Below, piece after piece: positions 22,755 through 32,190 of a stretch of 64,000 bases of DNA. The notes below the pieces were generated by a model that did no database searches, was not told where the DNA came from, and saw nothing but the letters and a program-made list of their open reading frames with translations. Origin of the DNA: Eurosta solidaginis (Eukaryota; Arthropoda; Insecta; Diptera; Tephritidae); contig NC_090320.1 of the NCBI RefSeq assembly GCF_040869045.1, positions 251,162,978 to 251,226,977 of the forward strand, given 5' to 3'. Position numbers and translations under genes: made by a program. The stretch's first letter is position 1. Each line of letters begins with the position of its first letter.

Positions 22755-23162
22755 TTATTTAGAAACCTGGGCGAACCTTTCGAGCAGTGATGCTTGCTGT
22801 TCAGCTAACTTTGAGATAACGCTGTCAGTCGTGTCTCTTCTAGCGCTGTTCTCGTCGTGTTCTTCGGGCGCAGTCAGGCCCGATTTTAAAGTAAGTAGCA
22901 ACCCACGTGCCAGCATATATTTTTCTTCATATAGTGCATAATCTACCTCTGGATCGGCATATTCTGAACTGCCTACGTATTTGTACATTTGATCTGTGGT
23001 ATGCACAAACTCCTTCCATACCTCGTGCAGGCGTTCGAGTCTGGTGATAACCTGGTCCCTTGTAATGTCATCGGGAGGGCCTTCCGCGAATGCAAGCAGA
23101 CGAGTGATGGAACCCTTGAGGCGCCCGCGAAATTGTACAAGAAGATTGTATTCTTCCGACAT
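22755..23162 (-). CDS. BEL/Pao Gag, N-terminal part ended by a premature stop
   Basis: 135 codons starting at an ATG 88 bases inside the primer site encode the helical N-terminus usual for BEL/Pao Gag (RGRLKGSITRLLAF, RLERLHEVWKEFV). The frame is the same as that of the 1,587-codon frame downstream. A single TAA at 22,755-22,757 separates them, followed at once by open sequence with the Gag phrase INIPPFSGNYKDWATFRDLF. It is thus one polyprotein interrupted by one nonsense change, not two genes. Confidence 0.9.
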   Translation of the reverse strand: MSEEYNLLVQFRGRLKGSITRLLAFAEGPPDDITRDQVITRLERLHEVWKEFVHTTDQMYKYVGSSEYADPEVDYALYEEKYMLARGLLLTLKSGLTAPEEHDENSARRDTTDSVISKLAEQQASLLERFAQVSK

Positions 23163-23231
23163 TTTTTCAAGAGACTTTGCTAAATTAATTTTTATTTAAA
23201 TAATTTATAATTTGATAAACAAAATTGAGCC

Positions 23232-23250
23232 GATCCGGCTCGAAGGACCA
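23232..23250 (-). other. BEL primer-binding site
   Basis: On the minus strand TGGTCCTTCGAGCCGGATC follows the LTR after a few bases. It begins with the TGG that pairs with a tRNA CCA end. I recall this primer phrase from other insect BEL/Pao elements. Confidence 0.75.
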
Positions 23251-23257
23251 GTTCCAA

Positions 23258-23888
23258 TGGCGATGAATGTCGTGAAGGCTACGAGTAAATGAAACCCACG
23301 GTTAGTAATCGAAACAGTTTATTCACGTGCAAGCTTCATCGCAAGACTAAACTAACAAAATATTTAATACGAGTATGAACCCATTTGGGTATATACCAAA
23401 AATAATAACAGAACATTTAATACAATTACATATTTACATATAAGTTATGCAGTGGGTTGTTATGCTGTTGGCTTGCATATGATGTTACTATGGTAGCGTC
23501 ACGTAGTGCTTTTGTGCGATTAGTTGCGCTGTTGTTGGGCAAGCTCTGTTAGGCAAGCGATGGGCATTTGAGTTGGATTGTTGTTAGGCAAGCGATGATC
23601 ATTTGTTGGTTTGTTTTGCTCTGCATCAATTGACCTTGCCATTTGACTTGGTTGCTAACTAGTTGTTTGAGGCTACGTAGAGAAGCTAGGCATATTGTTG
23701 ACTTAGCAGAGATGTGCAATAGGCATCATAACTTAACTTATATGCATACATATTTCCTACGTACCTATAATAATTACAATGAGAACAACTGGAAGGAAAC
23801 TGTTACACATATAGAGAATGCCTAACTAAGTACAGAGACCGTAAACTGTATTCGTACAAATAAACTATATTTAATATATTCCGAAACA
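23258..23888 (-). repeat. BEL 5' LTR
   Basis: It begins TGTTTCGGAATATATTAAAT at 23,888 and runs to about 23,258, just before the primer site, about 630 bp. The inner edge is approximate because the 3' LTR that would fix it is missing. It contains no obvious TATA box. Confidence 0.75.
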
Positions 23889-24104
23889 CATAGTAAACAG
23901 AAATTTCTATATGAATGTGCGTGCCTTTAGTGTCGTTTTAGTAATTAAGATAATGTCATATCTAAAACATGCACTCAACCATGCAACAACAACACTACAT
24001 GTATACAAAAAAAGTTTAAGAAGAAACAAAAAGAGTACATTGGCATTGAATTGATTTCTTTGAAAGGATCGTCGTATAGTTGGAACTTTTTTATGTTTGT
24101 ATGT

Positions 24105-24440
24105 GTGTATGGTTTAAGCGGCCGCCGTGGTGTGGTGGTAGCGTGCTCCGCCTACCTCACCGAAGATCCTGCGTTCATACCCCGGGCACAAATTTTAGAA
24201 ACAAGTTTTTTCAATTAGAAGAAAGCTTTACTAAGAGGGGTCGCCCCTTGGCAAGCACTCCGAGTGTATTTCTGCCATGAAAAGCTTCTCAATGAAAACT
24301 CATCTTGCCTTGCAGAGGCCGTTTGGAGTCGGTCCCGTCCCGCCAATTTGTAGGAAATATTAAGAGGAGCAGGACGCAAATTGGAAGAGAAGTTCGTCCT
24401 AAAATCTTTGCATAGGTTATCGCGCCTTCCATTTATTTAT
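24105..24440 (+). repeat. tRNA-derived SINE, right-arm copy
   Basis: Plus-strand partner of 8,016-8,350: tRNA-like head at 24,120-24,190, body with GGGGTCGCCCCTTGGCAAGC, tail CGCGCCTTCC(ATTT)n. Confidence 0.8.
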
Positions 24441-24542
24441 TTTTATGTAAATAGTATGTAAATTCTACACTGAAAGAAAAAAGTTGTTTAAAAACAATCA
24501 AATTACGAGTGAATTTAGCCAATTTTTCGGTAAAATTTTATC

Positions 24543-24910
24543 GATGTTGTTGTTGTTGTTATTGTAGCGATAAGGACACTCCCCGGGTGGGTGTTATCGA
24601 TGTTGATGGTCCTTTGCCGGATGTAGATCCGGTACGTTCCGGTACGTTCCGGTACCAAGCCCGACCATCTCGGGAACGATTTGTTATGACCACATGCGAC
24701 CTTCTAGCCCATACCGCCCTCCCACCCCCTAGATCCATGAGGAGCTCGGGGTCGCCAGAGCCTCGGTTGTTAATGTAACAAGATTCGCCACGGATAGGTG
24801 AGGTTGAAAATTGGGTTTGGAGAAGCTATATATTGCGCTGGCAACCTGAAAAGGTTGAATCTATTTGGTATTTTAGTCGCCTCTTACGACAGGCATGCCT
24901 ACCGCGGGTA
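24543..24910 (-). repeat. SINE-like element, longest copy
   Basis: On the minus strand it opens with CCGCGGTAGGCATGCCTGTC, GTAAGAGGCGACTAAAATAC (a 5'-leader phrase I associate with Jockey LINEs), has ATATATAGCTTCTCCAAACC and AGCTCCTCATGGATCTAGGG in the middle, and ends with ACACTCCCCGGGTGG... and a CAA-rich tail. The combination of a LINE leader and a LINE tail without coding sequence suggests a LINE-derived parasite. Confidence 0.7.
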
Positions 24911-25034
24911 TATTAACGCACAAATTGCTGATCCTGAATTGTGTTTCGACAGTTAAATTAACAAAAAATGTTAACAAAATGTATGCCACAGCTCTGCTTA
25001 GAATATTAATTCAAAAATTTTTTTCCTGATGGAA

Positions 25035-25135
25035 AAAACTTTTTTCTAAAGGTTTTGATTTTGCTTTTTCCTAGGCTTGAACCCAGGGTTTTCGATGTGG
25101 TAGGCGTCGCATGATACTATCACACCATATCATAA
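25035..25135 (-). repeat. tRNA-like SINE head
   Basis: The minus strand reads GATATGGTGTGATAGTATCA with an A-box-like TGGTGTGATAGTA, and 45 bases later GGGTTCAAGCC, a B box. It resembles the head of the SINE at 24,105 but has another body. Confidence 0.45.
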
Positions 25136-25339
25136 GAACTAAGTCGTGAGCGCAGTGAGTGTAAGTTTCTCTTTAAAATTAGCTTGACAGTTGTTCACTG
25201 TTGAAATGACCAATGAAATCAATTCCTTTAACAGTGATATCAGTTAGATTGAGAATTTGTAATTTTTACAGAAAATTGGCAACTTGAGGCCAAAAGTGTT
25301 TCTTCTGTTGAAATATTTAAACAAAATGTACACAATTTT

Positions 25340-25860
25340 ACTGAATGTACTCACTGGAACAAAATAAGGCCTGCCAAAATACTGCCCTCATAACCGCTAC
25401 GGGCTGTTTTCTTATGTCCCCAGAACACCATCTACACAATGAGCCGAGAGTACTCCCCATTAGGGAGAGAAATGAAATGCTGAACAGTTTCTGTTGAATA
25501 CCCAGAACTCTGGGCAAACCAACATACATCTGATTGATGAGGCTACAACTCCCAGGGGATTAAGAGGTCATCTCCGTAAGCAATATTATTTATTTTATTT
25601 ATTTATTACGGCTTAAAGCCGTACGAGGCACCTGAGAACAGCGCCGTATGAAGCAAAAAAGCACAAACAGATCCTCAGTGAAATCCACAAACATGCGTGT
25701 CGGACCTCTATGTCAGGAATTGCCCGGCGAACCCATTTCTTAAGGAAAAATACCCAGAACGCAGAAGAGGAACGCACTCTCCCTAGGGAAACGCGCGTCA
25801 CTCTAGCTCAACTTCGATCTGGATACTGTAACAGGTTAAACCCTTACCTACCCAGAATCA
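25340..25860 (+). pseudogene. Jockey-like LINE second ORF fragment, heavily mutated
   Basis: It follows the protein of the copy at 12,740-13,690 with several stops: TATGCFLMSPEHHLH, LPIRERNEML and TRVTLAQLRSGYCNRLNP. A (TTTA)n and ATTACGGCTTAAAGCC insertion lies at 25,585-25,620. It is absent from the left arm. Confidence 0.8.
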
Positions 25861-25865
25861 ACCCC

Positions 25866-26275
25866 TCGTGGATATAGGGGGTGGTAGGGCGGGATGGCCT
25901 AGAAGGTCGCATGTGGTCATAAGAATCGTTCCCGAGGTGGTCGGACTTGGTACCGGAACGTACCGGATCTGCATCCGGCAAAGGACCATCAACTCGATAA
26001 CACTCCCCAAGGCCTTCGGGGAGTGTCCATAACGCTACAACAACAACAACAACAACATACAAAATGTATGTCCTGCTTGCAATGTGTCCCCACATGAGAC
26101 CAACCATCTCTGCAATTGTAATGTGGACAACGCCTTTAACACCCCTCTCACTATGGTCCACCCCTGTTGAAATTGCAAGTAAGTTTCCTTGGACACCCGT
26201 TACAGGACATTGATGACAATTTATGATCGGTCGCACCTATTGGTTGGGGCGAAGCACTGCTACAACAACAACAAG
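25866..26275 (+). repeat. SINE-like fragment followed by LINE tail (right arm)
   Basis: Mirror of 7,536-7,930: the SINE-like 3' half with (CAA)n at 26,037-26,055, then the worn LINE C-terminus and a second (CAA)n tail ending near 26,273. Confidence 0.75.
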
Positions 26276-26519
26276 TCGCTATATCAAAATTACCAGATAT
26301 ACGAATGTTAGCCAATTCTGTATCTTAAAAGTCTACACTATCAGGTAAAAATAAATTATAAACTGTGTTGTCCCGCAGCAGGTTTCGAACCGACGTACTT
26401 TGAATCAGTGTTTTCTGTGCTCTACTCACTAACGTATCACGTATAACAAAATATATCATAGCACATCATTTGTGAACAAAATGTTGTGAAAAAGATTGAA
26501 TGACTTGTACTAGTTTCAA

Positions 26520-27144
26520 ACCCATTCACAGCCACCTCTGGGGTGCCTCAAGGTAGCATACTTGGCCCGTTACTTTTTGTAATTTTTAAACGATATTTCC
26601 ACCTGCTTCCAGCACTATAATTTTCTATTATACGCTGATGACCTAAATATTTTCAATACCATCACAAACTCTGATGACGTTAAAATTCAATCTGATTTAG
26701 ATAACGTTGCTGTCTGGTGCAGTGCCAATAATTTTCCACTAAATGTTAGCAAATGCTTTCTTGTAAACTTTTCAAAATCACGTGGACATTCCCACTTCCT
26801 ACTCTCTTGATGGTACCCACCTCTCAACTCTTAACGAGATAAAGGACTTAGGTGCTATCTTCGATTCGAAATTTTCTTTCACGACCCATATAAATTCTAC
26901 TATTGCTAAGGCGTATTCACTTCTGGCTTTTATTAGGCGCTGTTGCACAGACTTCGCGGATCCCTACACCCTCAAGTTATTGTTTACTGCAATAGTTCGT
27001 TCGAAGTTAGAGTATGTCTGCTTTATTTGGAGGCCATATCATGAATGCCATATTGCTAGGTTTGAACGTGTGCAAATACGTTTGTTTTTTTCTTTTCTGA
27101 ACCGATTCCATCATATAAAGCCAGATGTTCACTTATCAATCTAG
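26520..27144 (+). pseudogene. LINE reverse transcriptase C-terminal fragment (right arm)
   Basis: Partner of 6,666-7,310. Here the frame 26,782-27,144 (ending DVHLSI and a stop) is intact for 120 codons because the 7-bp loss of the left copy is absent. A different small change at the CACGTGGACATTCCC site breaks the frame upstream. The LINE thus decays independently in the two arms. Confidence 0.85.
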
Positions 27145-27299
27145 AGTCCTTGGAATGTAGAAGAACTGTCCTATCGCTCACGTTTGTTTATCACATCGTT
27201 TATGGTGCAGTTGATGCACCTTGTCTCCTTAAGAGTCTCCGATTCCATATCCCTATAAGGCCTCTTCGTAATGTACCTATTTTCTATACGGTTTGTGTC

Positions 27300-27425
27300 C
27301 GAACTAGAGATATACGCCGCCGAAAAACGCCGCCGACGATTGTGGTCGTTTTTCGCACGCCGCCGCCGAATGTCAAAATTATCGGCGCGGCGGCGGCGTC
27401 CGGCGCGATACTATATTTTCTACTC
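27300..27425. repeat. CGG/CCG-rich segment (right arm)
   Basis: Mirror of 6,400-6,510, with GCCGCCGAAAAACGCCGCC and GGCGCGGCGGCGGCG facing each other around AATGTCAAAATTATC. Confidence 0.6.
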
Positions 27426-27792
27426 GTTTAAGATTGTTTAGGCCATTTATTCTTCATGTCGAAAATTGGTCGGATATGGTCGAAAGTGGTATCAACGGAT
27501 GCGCATCACTGTCAGTTATAAGAAACTAATTGCGAAATTTAACTCTTTCTAACTGTTCAAAAGTTATTTAAAAAAACAGGCGTTTCGATGTCAGCTGAAC
27601 AAGGACTTTGCATCACCCAATTCACTAAGTTATTAAAACAAAACACTAAAAGAAAAGTTATATAATAAATTTATATGCCCACATAACCTCTCTCAACTTA
27701 AAATCGGTCGACTTTCATTCTAAAATATCGTTTTGATTTAACTAAGGCTATTGAAGTCAATGTTGTGAACACAAACGTCTGCGAACTTTGGT

Positions 27793-28655
27793 CTACATTT
27801 TAAAAATTTTATCCATATATTTAGAAATTACGTTCCTAAATTCAACCGACGCCTGCCAACCACTCAGATAATTAGCGGTCCATCTTTTTAGACAAGTGGG
27901 AAGGTGTGAGCCTTCTATGTCTTGGAGTAGCGTGCCGTGGTTGACTGTGTCAAAAGCTTTTGACAAGCAAAGTGCCACGAGCACCGTCCTATGATGGGTT
28001 TTTGCTGATTTAATCCGTAATTAATGTGAGTGTTAATGGCATTGAGGGCGGTGGTGGGGCTGTGCAATTTACGGCTGTCCATTTTGGTTCGTGGCTAGGC
28101 GAAGATTTGCCGTGAAATAAGGGAGCAGAACGGTTTCCAATGTCTTAGCTACTGGCGAAAGGAGTGATATCGGTCGCCTTCGTTAGCTGGTTTGCCAGGC
28201 TTTAGTAGCGGGATTATCCTTGCCATTTTCCATTTTTCGGGAATGACGAAGTATTCCAGTGACAGGTTGAAAACATGTGTTAGGTATTTTATTCCCTCAG
28301 CGCCAAGGTGTTAAAGCATTGGCATGGCTATTTCGTCCGAGCCTATCGACTTGGAGGGCCTAGCCTTACGGGTGGCTGCTTCAACCTCTGTGGGGTGATG
28401 GTAATGGGTGGGACGTCGTGTTTATGTTTATGGGCTCGTCTGTTAGCACGACGTCTGGCTTTGTCTACAGAAGAATGCATTATACATAAATTGTTGGCAA
28501 AAGCCGCTTGCGCATTTCTTCGAATCAGATAAAAGTTTTATCACCGAAGGATATAGAAACTTTATCATTGTGTTTAGTTGGATAAGACATGGATTTAACG
28601 GTTGCCCACATTTTACCAACACCCGCAGAGAGGTTGCAGTTCTTTAGATGCTCCA
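27793..28655 (-). pseudogene. LINE second-ORF remnant truncated by the palindrome edge
   Basis: Minus-strand partner of 5,152-6,017, including the LSKAFDTVNHGTLLQ segment (27,984-27,793) and the WKMARIIPLLKPGKPA region. The copy stops at 28,655, where unrelated ATCCATCCATTTCACCACTG begins. This fixes the breakpoint of the duplication. Confidence 0.85.
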
Positions 28656-28689
28656 TCCATCCATTTCACCACTGACGTCAAACGTTAAG

Positions 28690-29960
28690 TAAATATTTTT
28701 GACGGCGACGGGGTCATTTCGGGACTATTTCGGGATCATTTGGGGTACCTACCGGCATCATTTCTGGTTGGTTTTCGGGTTCCGTCCGGGATCCCATCGG
28801 GGTCATTTCGGGACTTTCGGGATCATTTGGGGTACCTTCCGGCATCATTTCGAGATGGTTTTGGGTATCCGTCCGTGATCCCGTCGGGGTCATTTTGGGA
28901 CTTTTTCTCGACTAATACGGGATCATTTGGGGTACCTTCCGGCATCATTTCTAGATGGTTTTGGGTATCCGCCCTGAATCCCGTCGGGGTCATTTCGGGA
29001 CTTTTTCGTGACTAAATGCGGGATCATTTGGGGACCCTTTCGGCATCATTTCTGGAGGGTATTCGGGTTCCGTCCGGGATCCCATCGGGGTAATTTCGGG
29101 ACTTTTTCGGGATCATTTGGGGTATCCTCCGGTATCATTTCTAGATGGTTTTGGGTATCCGTCCGGGATCCCGTCGCGGTCATTTTGGGACTTTTTCTCG
29201 ACTAATACGGGGTCATTTGGGGTACCTTCCGGCATCATTTCTAGATGGTTTTGGGTATCCGTCAGGGATCCCGTCGAGGTCATTTCGAGACTTTTTCGCG
29301 GCTAATACGGGATCATTTGGGGACCCTTTCGGCATCATTTCTGGAGGGTTTTCGGGTTCCGTCCGGGATTCCGTCGGGATCATATCGGGACTTTTTCTCG
29401 ACTGATACGGGATCACTTGAGAACCCTTTCGGCATAATTTCTGGAGGGTGTTCGGGTTCCGTCCGGGATCTCATCGGGGTCATTTCGGGACTTTTTCGGG
29501 ATCATTTGGGGTATCCTCCGGCATCATTTCTAGATGGTTTTGGGTATCCGTCCGGGATCCCGTCGCGGTCATTTTGGGACTTTTTCTCGACTAATACGGG
29601 GTCATTTGGGGTACCTTCCGGCATCATTTCTAGATGGTTTTGGGTATCCGTCCGGGATCCCGTCGGGGTCATTTCGGAACTTTTTCGCGACTAATACGGG
29701 ATCATTTGAGGACCCTTTCGGCATCATTTCTGGAGGGTTTTCGGGTTCCGTCCGGGATTCCGTCGGGGTCATATCGGGACTTTTTATCGACTGATACGGG
29801 ATCACTTGAGAACCCTTTCGTCATCATTTCTAGAGGGTTTTCGGGATCTGTACGGGATCGTTTGGGTACCCTTCCGGCATCATTTCTGTGTGGTTCTCTG
29901 GATAAGTCTAGAATCGTGTCGTTGTCGTTTCGGGTTTTTTTGGGACTATTCCTGGAACTT
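28690..29960 (+). repeat. GC-rich tandem array of 100-bp units, about 12 copies
   Basis: Units begin GGATCATTTGGGGTACCTTC and include GGCATCATTTCTAGATGG, TTTTGGGTATCCGTCCGGGA, TCCCGTCGGGGTCATTTCGG and GACTTTTTCTCGACTAATAC. Starts are near 28,732, 28,818, 28,918, 29,020, 29,108, 29,209, 29,309, 29,408, 29,498, 29,599, 29,698 and 29,798. Most units are 100 bp; a few lack about 10 bp (TCTCGACTAATAC part). Because 100 is not a multiple of 3, each unit changes frame, and all frames are largely open. The array lies 35 bp outside the palindrome's right edge. Confidence 0.95.
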
Positions 29961-30499
29961 TTGGAGACCCTTCCGGGGCAACTCTGAATGGCGATATCGT
30001 CGTCATTTGTTGGATCCTATCAGGTTATCAGCTCATATAGATCTTTTTTTTACTCAATTACAAAAATAAAGTGCATTAGACAGAAAAAAATGTTTAAACA
30101 GGTAACTTGATAAGCAGGCTAACGTGAGTAGCCCATATATTTCTGTTTCTCCTCGCGGACGGGACCGCGGATAAAGGCTAGTATATTTATAAAGAAAAAA
30201 GAACTCACGCGGAAAGAGCAGCGCAGGCTGTTCCACTTGGCAGATACCTCAAATCGCGACATCTTTAAAATATACGCCACATCTTGCCATTGAGCCTCCC
30301 TCAAATTCCGGTCCCTGTATTAAGGCGAAAGAAAATTCCTGACCTCTACTTCCTGCAATAGCCTCTCCGTTTGTCGGCTGTCCATTTTTCAGCCAGTTTT
30401 CTCACCGCTTCCTTTTTTCAGTGGTACTGCCGACTGGGTGAACGAAAATTGCGGAATTTGAAGCTGACTCATCCATTACGTCCTGCAACTACCCCAACC
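29961..30499. other. No recognised gene
   Basis: Ordinary mixed-composition DNA. Short frames on both strands near 30,054-30,304 carry no known motif. Confidence 0.4.
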
Positions 30500-30990
30500 C
30501 CAAACGACAACCCTACTCAAAAATGTCCCTATTCTAATGCGGAGTGAAATACATTTCGTTTGATACCCATATCGGCATATCTCATGAAATTTTTTTTATT
30601 TCGAATAGGTGGCAACCCTAAATGGCAACCCTACTAAAAAATGTCCCTATTGTAATGCGGAGTGAAATACCTTTCGTTTGATACCCATATCGGCATATCT
30701 CATGCAATTTTTTTAAATTTCGAATAGGTGGCAACCCTAAATGGCAACCCTACTCAAAAATTTCCCTATTGTAATGCGGAGTGAAATACCTTTCGTTTGA
30801 TATCCATATCGGCATATCTCATGCAATTTTTTTAAATTTCGAATAGGTGGCAACCCTAAATGGCAACCCTACTCAAAAATTTCCCTATTGTATTGCGGAG
30901 TGAAATACCTTTCGTTTGATACCCATATCGGTATATGTCATGCAATAATTTTTTTAATTTCGAATAGGTGGCAACCTTGTGAAACATTCT
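30500..30990 (-). repeat. Tandem array of 119-bp units, four copies
   Basis: GCGGAGTGAAATAC starts at 30,539, 30,657, 30,776 and 30,895, a period of 118-119 bp. Each unit carries CTTTCGTTTGATACCCATAT, CGGCATATCTCATGCAAT and GAATAGGTGGCAACCCTAAA. The phrase CTTTCGTTTGATACCCATAT is the reverse complement of the core of the 130-bp array at 8,990-10,590. Confidence 0.92.
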
Positions 30991-31279
30991 GAGTGGCAGC
31001 ACCTAAGTAGAAAGTCTTAGAAGGTGATACATTATCTCTGTGCCAAATTTCATTTAAATCGGCGGAGCCGTTCCCGAGATCGCTCGGCTATACAAACAAA
31101 CAATAATTACGGCCCGATTCTTAGCGTTACCGGTAAAATAGTACCCAGAACATTATGTAACCGAAAATCGTTACCAGTTGTTTTATTCGCGATTCTGTCC
31201 AAAGTGGAAACGCTGTCATCACCGAAAAACTCACCAGTGTCTGTGGTGAAATTTAAAAGTTGGTTTTCTTCGCTTTACC
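30991..31279. other. No gene; possible left end of an outer inverted-repeat element
   Basis: CCCGATTCTTAGCGTTACC at 31,113 faces GGTAACAAATTTC...-type sequence whose complement lies at 32,595-32,622 (TTACCACATTAGAATCAGGC). The match is partial. Confidence 0.25.
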
Positions 31280-31334
31280 CATGGTGGAACGATACAAGGT
31301 GGCAGCATGGGACAGCTGAATATAAACTTTTTTT

Positions 31335-31925
31335 CAGGCATGCTTAACCAACGAACCGATATCATTTCGTTACGATAATTAACGTTAATAAACGAAACAA
31401 ATTCATTTCGTTTCGTTTATTAACGTTAAAAACGTCAAATTAACGAAATGATTTTGCTTCGTTTTCTGCCATATCAAAACGAAATCAAATCGTTTATGTT
31501 GATTATTAATTTCAAACTATGCTGGCAAAGCTGATTGATGGCGGAGTCATTAAAGGTGAAAGCATTAGCCAAGCTGATTGCAACTTTGCTCATGAATTTT
31601 GACAGTACGAACATTTCTCAGAGTATTTTTGACATTACCACCAACGAATTACACAAACAAATTACATGGAGTTTGTGTGTGTATGTCCGCTCGCTGTTAC
31701 CACCTTACGGCTTCACCATGGCTATAGCATTGCCAGCACAATTCAAACATAAAGTATCACGTTTTTGTTAACGTTTTTAACGTTAACGAAAGCTTTTCGT
31801 TTCGGCTAAAAACGAGATACAATTTATCTTGATAATTTCTTTATCTGTAATATTTCGAAGTGTTTCAACGGAAACGGTGGAAATTTTTTGATAAACGATT
31901 AGCTTAACGTTAAGATGCATCCCTG
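31335..31925. mobile_element. hAT-like miniature element inside the P-like copy
   Basis: Ends are CAGGCATGCTTAAC (31,335) and, inverted, CAGGGATGCATCTTAACG (from 31,925). CTTTTTTT flanks it at 31,327-31,334 and 31,926-31,933, an 8-bp duplication. Ends starting CAGGG with 8-bp duplications are typical of the hAT superfamily. The interior contains many AACGTT/AACGAAAC steps and no transposase. Confidence 0.75.
31538..31720. mobile_element. Diverged P-like miniature element nested in the hAT-like one
   Basis: The interior follows the 194-bp family in order: CCAAGCTGATT, TTTTTGACATT, CGAATTACACAAACAAATTA and CATGGAGTTT. The right end is CACCTTACGGCTTCACCATG, again with the AAGGTGG core in reverse. 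No clear target duplication remains, so this copy is older. Confidence 0.5.
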
Positions 31926-32190
31926 CTTTTTTTATTTAATTTGATACATCAACTTCCGGCGCAGTACGATTTTGACATTTGTCCATCGAATTTACAAAAA
32001 CGAAGTACATGGAATTTTTATTTATGTTTGTAGGTATGTCACCATGCTGCCACCGTGTATGGTTCCGCCATGGCTTTACCGAAAATGTGTCACTCGTAGA
32101 TACGATGTTAAAGAATAAACGGGACGATGTGTATATACATATGTATGTGCATACATGCATACGTTTTTACATAGCTATATTGTAATATAT

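Larger units (their letters stand above)
17854..23888 (-). mobile_element. BEL/Pao LTR retrotransposon, 3' LTR truncated
   Basis: The element runs on the minus strand: 5' LTR at the right end (about 23,258-23,888), primer site, gag-pol, then a 28-bp stub of the 3' LTR (17,854-17,881). CATAG at 23,889-23,893 flanks the 5' LTR, and the same bases occur once at the empty site in the left arm (CTATG at 8,552-8,556). The element therefore inserted after the arms existed. The matching duplication at the 3' side is missing, because a deletion removed most of the 3' LTR and the neighbouring arm sequence. The coding region is broken by a single stop codon. Confidence 0.92.
24461..25350. mobile_element. 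CACTG-ended miniature element with nested SINEs
   Basis: It starts CACTGAAAGAAAAAAGTTG (24,463). Its inner right part (25,139-25,330) closely follows the element at 46,630-47,043: GAGCGCAGTGAGTGTAAG, AATTAGCTTGACAGTTGTTC, GAAATGACCAATGAAATCA. A SINE (24,543-24,910) and a tRNA-like piece (25,035-25,135) sit inside. In the left arm only the first 60 bp remain (7,931-7,990). Confidence 0.65.
15521..28655. repeat. Right arm of the giant inverted repeat
   Basis: Reverse complement of the left arm. Unpaired insertions specific to this arm are 17,854-23,893 (BEL/Pao retrotransposon) and about 24,523-25,874 (CACTG-ended miniature element, SINEs and an extra LINE piece). It lacks the left arm's 8,557-11,951 block, 369 bp of the LINE at 12,888-13,256 (junction at GCCAAC microhomology, 16,985-16,990) and about 70 bp near 12,640-12,710. 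The outer edge, CAGTTCTTTAGATGCTCC at 28,655, is inside a LINE copy. Confidence 0.92.
31280..32072. mobile_element. P-like miniature element, copy 1, split by a hAT-like insertion
   Basis: It begins CATGGTGGAACGATACAAGG (31,280) followed by TGGCAGCATGG, and ends with the inverted version at 32,072. GCTTTACC flanks it on both sides (31,272-31,279 and 32,073-32,080), an 8-bp target duplication. Total 793 bp. Removing the inner 591-bp insertion and its 8-bp duplication leaves 194 bp, exactly the length of copies 2 and 3. Confidence 0.9.

Noticed and set aside
5152..28655. Palindrome as one giant transposon with long terminal inverted repeats
   Set aside because: The arms contain fragments of several independent LINEs, SINEs and LTRs, and the outer edges cut a LINE ORF. 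No target duplication is visible at the edges.
5152..28655. Palindrome as pure assembly artefact
   Set aside because: Arms differ by substitutions, private insertions and microhomology deletions, which a duplicated read path would not create. A mis-join of two haplotypes or loci is still possible and is stated as a check.
28740..30069. Series of overlapping 60-150 codon frames as a repetitive protein
   Set aside because: The 100-bp period shifts frame each unit and all frames are similarly open, so openness follows from the repeat, not from coding selection.
31024..31347. 107-codon plus-strand frame
   Set aside because: It runs across the boundary of the P-like element and has no recognisable motif.
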